A DNA stretch of 64,000 nucleotides from Leptodactylus fallax (taxonomy: Eukaryota > Chordata > Amphibia > Anura > Leptodactylidae). Every line of letters starts with the position of its first letter. Positions within the stretch are counted from its first letter, which is position 1. The position numbers and the translations under genes are program-made. The notes under the pieces were generated by a model that ran no database searches, was not told the origin of the DNA, and worked only from the letters and a program-made list of their open reading frames with translations. Below are positions 57,855 through 64,000 of the stretch, in pieces. The stretch is from the NCBI GenBank assembly GCA_947044405.1, contig CAMRHE010000333.1:1-64000 (forward strand). Direction: 5' to 3'.

Positions 57855-58520
57855 CATACCTTCCAACCGTCTTGCTGTCCTGGTCAACAGGTGGTGTGAC
57901 CTGGCTTCAACTCATCTGCAGCCAAAAGACTTAGATGAGTTGAATACAATGGTGAAGTAGAAGCCATTCGCTCCCTGCTTCTCCATTCAGCCCATATCTC
58001 TGCTCTGGGAGCTGTAGGTGCAATGTGATGACATCACTCACATCGTGCCTCAGACAGAAAAGCAGGAGAGCAAGGAGAGGTGAGTATTAGTTTTTTTTGT
58101 TTGTTTGTTTGTTTAGTACCAGGAGAGAGACATAATATTGTAGAGACAACTGCAGGAGGACTTTAAACTGTGGCGGCAGCTGGAGGGGGAGCATTAAACT
58201 GTGTGGGCAGATGGAGAGGGACATTAAACTGGGGGAGCATGAAGAAGGTCATTAAACTGTGGGGGTAGCTAGAGAGGGACATTAAACTGTGGGTGCACAA
58301 GGAGAGGAACTTTATACTGTGTGGGCAATTGGAGGGGGGACATTATAATATGGGGGGGCATATCATGTTAGGGGCATTATACTGTGTGGGGGCACAAAGA
58401 GAAATGGATGGGAATGGGTGGGATCAAAGTAGAAGTGGGTGGGGCTAAATTTGCCACGGCATTCACAGTGTGCCACATATTTCGTCCCTTCCTTTTTTCC
58501 TTTGAAAGTTGGGAGGTATG
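57855..58520. mobile_element. Non-autonomous hAT-like element with internal minisatellite
   Basis: Inverted ends CATACCTTCCAACCGTC (left) and complement CATACCTCCCAACTTTC (right) are flanked by ATATAAGG (57847-57854) and GTATAAGG (58521-58528), an 8-bp duplication with one mismatch. The interior from 58140 to 58400 has seven or more units around ACATTAAACTGTGGGGGC. A GTTT microsatellite lies at about 58098-58114. Non-coding. Confidence 0.75.
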
Positions 58521-58939
58521 GTATAAGGTACAGATTATATAAGTATAAAGTATAGAAAAATTTCCTATTTCAAAAACATGTAAACAAAGAATAAACATAT
58601 AGCCACACTATCAAAAAATAACCTTATTTATCCCATACAGTGAATGCTGTATTTAAAACATCAAAGGATATAAAGTATAAACATATATTAGTGAAATAGA
58701 TAGAAAGATGATGGTCAAATATGGAATGCAAATGCCTATAGGGAACAAGAAGCCATAAAGAACAGATTTTTACGTTTGAAAAGAGGAAATTAAATAGCAC
58801 TTGGTCAGCATCACATAGTAAGGAGGGCTTGGGTGGGGAGAAGCAGTGGCACAAAAGCGGGCACAGTTAATGTAGGGGGTACCAACAAACAATTGGATGG
58901 ATCGAAAGCTTCTGTGTGCGGACATGTTGTGTACAAGTC
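58521..58939. other. Non-coding DNA without supported genes
   Basis: AT-rich, nothing supported. Confidence 0.55.
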
Positions 58940-59422
58940 TTAAAGGGAATCTGTCAGGTCAATCTGGGACACTAAACCTTATAGACTTGGGGTTTAGTGT
59001 TCCAAATCACCCTGTTGTAATGCAATCCGCAGGCGCATTAAAAATAAAAAACCTTTATACTTACCTAGAGAAGGGTCCGATCGACGCTGTTTGGCGAGAA
59101 CAGTCCAGCTTATTCATGAGCTTCTTCGTTGGCAACATCTCCCAGCACCTGCGCTGTTCTTCAGTGAAGCCAAAGATGGACACCCCGGATTCACAGTGTA
59201 ATTGCGGGACATGCGCACTGAAGCCGAGGTGTACTTCTCTGGCTTCATTGAAGAACTGCGCAGGCGCGGGGAATACAGCGGCCGGGTGAGTATAAAGCTT
59301 TTTTATTTTTAATGCGGCTATGGATTGCATTATAACAGGGTGATTTGGGATACTAAACCCCAGGTCCATATGGACGTGTGGGTGGTTTAGTGTCCCAAAT
59401 TGGCCTGACAGATTCCTTTTAA
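58940..59422. mobile_element. TTAA-flanked fully palindromic MITE
   Basis: TTAA at 58940-58943 and 59419-59422. Left end TTAAAGGGAATCTGTCAGG, right complement TTAAAAGGAATCTGTCAGG. The inversion continues for most of the element (GGGACACTAAACC, TTGTAATGCAATCCGC-type text, TTTATACTTACC). As a result both strands encode the peptide DLGFS-PNHPV-MQS. The centre is near 59180. No protein function is implied. Confidence 0.88.
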
Positions 59423-59733
59423 TGGCATTCTGGACTCAGATAGTGATGGTGGTGAGAAGCTGTTCGGGGAAGAGTTGAACTTTTGTACCATGGACAATGA
59501 GTTTTTAATTATGCCCCTGCATCTCCCAATAGTACAATTTTTATTATTGAAGATATTTCCCTTACTTTCTGCTTGTACAGGAGAAAAAGCTAGAGCTGTC
59601 CTCCACAGCTGGCCATTTAGATTAGTTAAACATTAATGATACGTCACTCGGTCTTGAAAAGATGACAGTGCACAGAAAGGATCTCACATCCGTATTGATA
59701 AGAATAGAATATTCTGGCACTCGTATAAGTTGC

Positions 59734-59926
59734 TTTAAACACTCCAAATATTTATTTCATCCATTTATATGACATGTTATGAAACATAATAGTATACTTA
59801 CCTCTACTCCATGTTTCCTGACTATTCCTTTTTCTTCACTCCTCACCCAATGACTGATGAAGGTCCAATCGTGAGACCGAAACATCTCATAACATGTCAT
59901 ATATATGGATGACATGGAGTGTTTAA
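59734..59926 (+). repeat. Inverted-repeat segment with Penelope-like end features
   Basis: A 24-bp segment at 59758-59781 is mirrored at 59888-59911 with one mismatch, and TTAAACACTCC (59734-59744) is mirrored at 59916-59926. The enclosed text has CTGATGAAGG then GAGACCGAAACAT, as in the ends of Penelope-like retroelements. No reverse transcriptase remains nearby. Confidence 0.5.
59854..59898 (+). ncRNA. Candidate hammerhead ribozyme core (possibly degenerate)
   Basis: CTGATGA (59854-59860), then GGTC paired with GACC (59862-59865 and 59875-59878, stem II), then GAAA(C) (59879-59883), then CAT paired with ATG (stem III) and a GTC cleavage triplet (59896-59898). The order is that of a type I hammerhead. 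The strand able to pair with 59899-59911 as stem I lies at 59758-59770, about 80 nt upstream and not adjacent to CTGATGA, so activity is doubtful. Confidence 0.3.
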
Positions 59927-60312
59927 GGCCATTTAGATTAGACATGATATAATATACACAGGCATAATAACTACTGGCTCCTAGCAGAACCTTTAGGCTT
60001 AAACGCCAACAATGTGCTTTTTTTTGTGCTTTTTCTGACATAACTGGACACATCCCTCCTACATACAACAGATCTTATTAAAGAATCTGGAATGATTACT
60101 GGTTATAAGTCATCCTGGCCATGGTAGTGGAATCAAAGGTAGAGGAATTGAAACTGTTAACAGAAGGTAAACATTTAGGAATCCTAATAATCAAGCTGTA
60201 CCAAGAAAACCTACAACATGCTCTACTCCACTACTAATGGATGTTAAACATAAATTTAGAGCTTGGAAAATACTGCCAACAATACTGTTGTTGGATGCTT
60301 CATCTGATTACA

Positions 60313-61296
60313 TTAAAGGGGTTGTCCAGGAATTTGTCAACTCACAGAGGAGAGCAAGGAAGATGAAACATACACAAAAAAAATCATACTCCCCTGTTCC
60401 CGGTGTTCCCCATGGCTGGAAAGGACCCAGCAACATAGCTCACATAGATCACTGGGTACATCCCTGAGGCCACTGATTGGCCTTATTGGTCACATGTGTC
60501 GCAGGACTTCTGGTTTAACTGTTAGGGTTGTGATTTCTGCTGTGGCCCCTTTAAGACTGCCAGGTCCACAGAGACGAATTCCCCTCTAAGAAATTGTTCT
60601 TTAATTTATGGGCCGGTCTGGATCTTTATAATCCCCTCCATTTCTCTCCTCCATGCCGGCTATTAGTTTCACCCTGGTTTTGGCTCCCATCCCTGTTGCT
60701 TCCTGTTCCTGCTGCTATGTGTGTTTCTCTGGCTCTGACCTTTGGATTGTGTACTTGGACTTCTCTTTGGATTACGACTGCTGTACTTACCCTCTCTGGC
60801 ATTTTGACACTGGCTACATACCTCGACTTCTCCTTCTGTCACTCGCTCCTGTACTTCCCTGCTATCTCAGCTGACGAACCGCCTCAGTGTCTGGTGAGTT
60901 TCTTGCGATTCTGTTCTCTGACTTCTGCTCGCGGTTAATCAATTTGTGACACATTCCTCTCTGTTGTCAACGCCGGTCTGGGATTCTGCCAAGTTCATCT
61001 CCACCACTAGGAGCTCTGGTGAAAACGTCCTCATACTGGCTCATACTGGGTGTGTTGCACTTTGGTTACCGTTTTTCCGCTAGCGGTTATTAGGTTCAGT
61101 TCTGCTGCTTCTCTCTATTTTGACTACACTTGACCCTGTACCTGCATCTGAGCTCCTAACAGTAACTTTATGGTGCGTGCCTGAACGGACTACGGAGCAT
61201 TGGGGACAGAAGAATATGGTTTGTTTTTTTGTTTTTTTTATTTCACCTTACCCAGCCGCCTCTGTGAGTTGTCAAATTCCTGGACGACCCCTTTAA
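60313..61296. mobile_element. TTAA-flanked palindromic MITE carrying a solo LTR
   Basis: TTAA at 60313-60316 and 61293-61296. Left end TTAAAGGGGTTGTCCAGG and right complement TTAAAGGGGTCGTCCAGG are followed by AATTTG-C-AACTCACAGAGG in both arms. Without the inserted LTR the MITE would be about 340 bp. Confidence 0.85.
60520..61161 (+). repeat. Solo LTR inserted in the MITE
   Basis: Starts TGTTAGGGTTG and ends GAGCTCCTAACA, an inverted TGTTAG/CTAACA. Flanks TTAAC (60515-60519) and GTAAC (61162-61166) match at four of five bases. TTATAAT near 60628 may be a promoter box. There is no internal coding region, so recombination between two LTRs probably removed it. The frames inside have no domain. 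Strand is provisional. Confidence 0.7.
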
Positions 61297-61640
61297 TGAT
61301 ACTCCTGAAATGTTCCTACATCCTGCAACACTCAGCAGTCCCAGTTTTTCAAAGAACCTAATTCAGCCACTATCTTGGTTATCTGTGTAGAATTCCATTC
61401 CAAACTAATTCCTGTTACAAACTAAGTTTGGGAGAGGAATGGCTGTCCTGGACTATTATTACTACTATATTGCGGACCAATTGAAATATCTATATTCATA
61501 GTTACTGTCACCTGACAAGTTCAAATGGGAATACCACCTATGCAACTTCCTAGAATTGAATACATTTGGCCTAAACTGAACTATGGGAGACCATCCCTGC
61601 TCTCACTCCAAATAATGGCCATTCAGGTTTGGTGAGCACC

Positions 61641-62180
61641 CAAGATCACATAGTTCAAGGATATAGTAGCTAAATTGTCCTTATGAAACAGCCCAACATT
61701 ACCATAGCTATGTGTCTTAGAAGGTGTGATCTCCTGGAAAGACATGAGGCTTCTCTAACATGGAAACCCATACCATGAAACTCCTGATGTCCAATTTTTG
61801 TGCTGATATTAATGCCAGAGAAAGTTTGGAACTCTGTATTTATTGAGTCAGCAGAGCATTGGTGACATTTATACACTCTGCATCTCAGATCTCAGCTTCC
61901 CTTCTTTGTAATCTTATGTGGTCTGCCATTTCATGGCTGAGTTGCTGTGATTCCTAAACGCTTCCACTTTTGAATAATACCACTTGCACCAGATCTTGAA
62001 TCGTCTAGAAGGGAAGAGATTTCACAAACCTATTGAAACGATGGCTTCCTATTACAATAGCACACTGGAATCCAGTGAGCTCTTTAGAACAAGCTATTGC
62101 TTCACAAAGGTGCTGGATGAAGTCAGTGATGAAGAGGTGTGTCCCAATACCTTTTTCAATATAGTATATACAAGATAGAT
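61641..62180 (-). pseudogene. Tc1-like transposase fragment (third family), N-terminal
   Basis: Minus-strand residues around SLLDDSRSGASGIIQKWKR, then GRPHKITKK, then SINTEFQTFSGINISTK, FHGMGFHVREAS and HIAMVMLG match the bipartite DNA-binding region and the start of the catalytic domain of Tc1 transposases. The right edge near 62170 (TGTCCCAATACCTTTTTCAA) resembles a Tc1 terminus. The copy is truncated and full of stops. Confidence 0.65.
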
Positions 62181-63555
62181 ACTGTACTGTAGATGGATGT
62201 TACTGTCAGCATTCATTCTATGCCATAATAAAAGTAATGAATGCCTTTTCTAAGCTATGTTGTACAATTTTTACATCATCTAGGTGATTTATTGTATTCC
62301 ACCTAAAGCTTATATTTTCTCATCAGAAGTTTGCCCCCAAAACACCAGTAATACAAGTAACTAGGCCTCTGACTACGTTGTCTCCTTTTATTTATGATGT
62401 TGGTTTATTTATTGGATTGGATGGCGAGCAGGCTTTCTGCCCACCAGCACAGCCTGATATTTCTTGACATTTTGTGCTACACCACATTATCACTCTCATT
62501 CTAAGGTGAGGCCAGCAATGTCTCAGCTGCCCAAAGGCATAGCAAAAACACAGCAAAGGTCTTGAACAGTCAGATGACTGAAGATAGCCAAGGTTAGGGA
62601 AAGTTCTATAAAGGCTGAATAATAGTTTTTTTTTTCCCTTTTTCTTCATTTAGACATATTTTTCCTTCAATAAAGTATGACACAATGAAATCTCATTTTG
62701 TTGAAAATCTAATGTGTGAAAATACAAATTATAACTGAGATTTTTTACATGTTGATTTCTTAGTGTCTGATATTTTCATTTTTATCTTGTATATAATATT
62801 AATTTGCAGATATAAATTATATTCTTAACAGAAAAAAAAAACAAAAAAGTGATATAAAAGAAGACAGTAAATATCCAGTAATAGACTTTATTTAACAGTT
62901 CTAATGGTCCGCCTCACCGTTGTTCAAGTCACCTGATGGACCTGAACATCAAAGAGGTGGCAGTAGTGTGAACCTAGCGTAAGTGCACCAACCCTACTAA
63001 AGACAGCATCATAGATTGATAGTTCATCATAGTTTGTTATTAGACCCACCTTTGAGTATGGATAATCGCCCATAATATGGGAGCCAAAACCTAGCAGTTT
63101 TTTTTATTTTTGCATTATTTCTAGTCAAAGTCAAGTTAATCCTAAAGAGAAGTATGAAATATACTATTCCTCTTGTCTTGGTGCATTAAGACACATTAAG
63201 ACTGCACCGTGTGAACTTAGCTCACCTTTCATATTAAACTTAATATATTCCAATAGGTTAATCGTAATGAGTAATTCTAACTGCTTGTCAATTCTGTTTC
63301 ATTGAGCTGAAACCTTAATTGTATAGCATGAATGGCATCTGATAAGTTTTTTTTAGGTGCTCAGTATTGTTCAACTTTGTCACAGACCAATGTAATATAG
63401 TAAACCCATAGTAAAGCTTTACTCACACATCTGTTTTTCACGTCATGCGTTGTTGGTGTTTTACACTGATCATACACAGACCTAGGGTGGACACAGACAA
63501 CTGAGAGTCCATGGGTAAGAATACTTATGAGAAGTTTGTTTTCCAATATATCATA
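62181..63555. other. Non-coding DNA without supported genes
   Basis: AT-rich. Near 62960-62980 the text GTGTGAACCTAGCGTAAG looks like the right end of a Harbinger-type MITE, but a left end is not evident. Confidence 0.5.
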
Positions 63556-63761
63556 GTTATGGTGCTTGAACGTTTGTGAACCCTTGAGAATTTTTTATAT
63601 TTCTGTATAACTTTAACCGAAAACTACATAAAATTTTCTCTAGCCCTAACAGTATTTAAAGAAAACCAAATGAATCAAAAATATCAGACTTGGTCATTTA
63701 TTTATTTATTGAAAAAATAATCTAATATCACATATCTGTGAGTGGCAAAAGTATGTGAAAC
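63556..63761. mobile_element. Mariner/Tc1-type repeat end, truncated
   Basis: GGTGCTTGAACGTTTGTGAA followed by CCTTGAGAATTTTTTATATT, and later ACTTGGTCATTTATTTATT and GTGAGTGGCAAAAGTATGTG, match a DNA-transposon end that I recall from several vertebrates. It stops at about 63761. Confidence 0.5.
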
Positions 63762-64000
63762 TGTTAGGGAATAGCCAGTTGAGCAATTCCCCAGTGCTGC
63801 TTCAGAACCCTGGGGGGAGGGGCATAACAAGACAGTGGACCCTAAGCTGAACCCCCCCCCCCCCACTGTCCCTGGCTAACTTGCCCGATCTGTCCTAGGC
63901 GACAGCCAGCAACCAGTCGACAGTCCCTTCCTAATATAGGTGACAACAAAGAATGCAGACAGGACAAACAACAACAAAGGGAGGTCAGCTAGCCAAGGGG
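63762..64000. repeat. Start of another repeat, cut by the window edge
   Basis: TGTTAGGGAATAGCC begins abruptly after the mariner-type text, suggesting an insertion (TG start, possibly an LTR). A C run of 14 lies at 63851-63864. The far end is outside the window, so family and strand are unknown. Confidence 0.35.

Larger units (their letters stand above)
60060..61640 (+). mobile_element. L1-type ORF2 remnant, split by a MITE and a solo LTR
   Basis: Before the break, frames read SGMITGYK-like residues, YQENLQHALL and MDVKHKFRAWKILPTILL, the region after the RT core of L1 ORF2. After the MITE (61297 onward) the reading resumes with KCSYILQHSAVPVFQ and, near 61441, a run AVLDYYYYYIADQLKYLY, a well-known block of this family. 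The RT catalytic core is absent. The fragment is heavily frameshifted. Confidence 0.65.

Noticed and set aside
60594..60938. Hydrophobic 114-codon frame that looks like a membrane protein
   Set aside because: Lies wholly within the solo LTR 60520-61161; the hydrophobicity comes from CT-rich LTR text.
1..64000. Novel host gene or gene cluster
   Set aside because: All frames with recognisable domains are from transposable elements; no exon-intron pattern of a host gene was apparent.

Overview
The window reads as intergenic DNA from a large vertebrate genome, most likely an amphibian and probably a frog. The evidence is its repeat content: CR1, L2 and L1-type LINEs, Ty3/Gypsy LTR elements, Tc1 elements with long terminal inverted repeats, hAT and Harbinger-type elements, many palindromic TTAA-flanked MITEs, and a tRNA-derived SINE with the tail common in frogs. 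The species is an inference. I see no host protein-coding exon, rRNA gene or functional tRNA gene. Almost every recognisable coding region belongs to a transposable element.

Layout. 1-6980: a decayed plus-strand Ty3/Gypsy element (gag, then protease-RT-RNaseH-integrase) with two frameshifts and two stops, a reverse-oriented LTR inserted in its 3' UTR, and its 3' LTR at 6462-6980. 7261-9890: a decayed minus-strand L2-like LINE, followed by a hAT transposase scrap and a tRNA-derived SINE (10416). 10930-31000: mostly non-coding, with minisatellites, MITEs, a complete hAT-type non-autonomous element (25071-25894), a CR1 tail, a GATA microsatellite and a probable solo LTR (28971-30284). 31429-31799: a palindromic MITE. 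32264-37632: a Tc1 element interrupted by a near full-length CR1 (esterase, endonuclease, RT). 40536-41824: three MITEs in a row. 41861-49304: a second Tc1, interrupted by a young Gypsy element (42057-48094) and by a TTAA MITE (48558-49150). 49430-56176: a near full-length L1-type LINE with intact ORF1 and lightly damaged ORF2. 57855-58520: a second hAT-type element. 58940-62180: a TTAA MITE, a Penelope-like palindrome with a hammerhead-like core, then an L1 ORF2 remnant split by a TTAA MITE that is itself split by a solo LTR, then a Tc1 remnant.

The best single object is the Gypsy element at 42057-48094. Its two LTRs of about 973 bp differ by three substitutions plus a G-run length change. 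Its primer-binding site matches the 3' end of tRNA-Ser, and its pol frame of about 1270 codons is open. Yet most of gag and the protease active site are deleted. It is therefore either a recent insertion made with proteins supplied in trans, or an element deleted soon after landing.

Nothing here looks like a new gene system. The unusual points are structural: layered nesting, an inverted repeat that runs past the TTAA boundary of a MITE into Tc1 sequence, TTAA MITEs sharing the same terminal bases, a minisatellite recurring inside different hAT-type elements, a hammerhead-like core, and a few AT-rich unannotated stretches that could be conserved non-coding elements.
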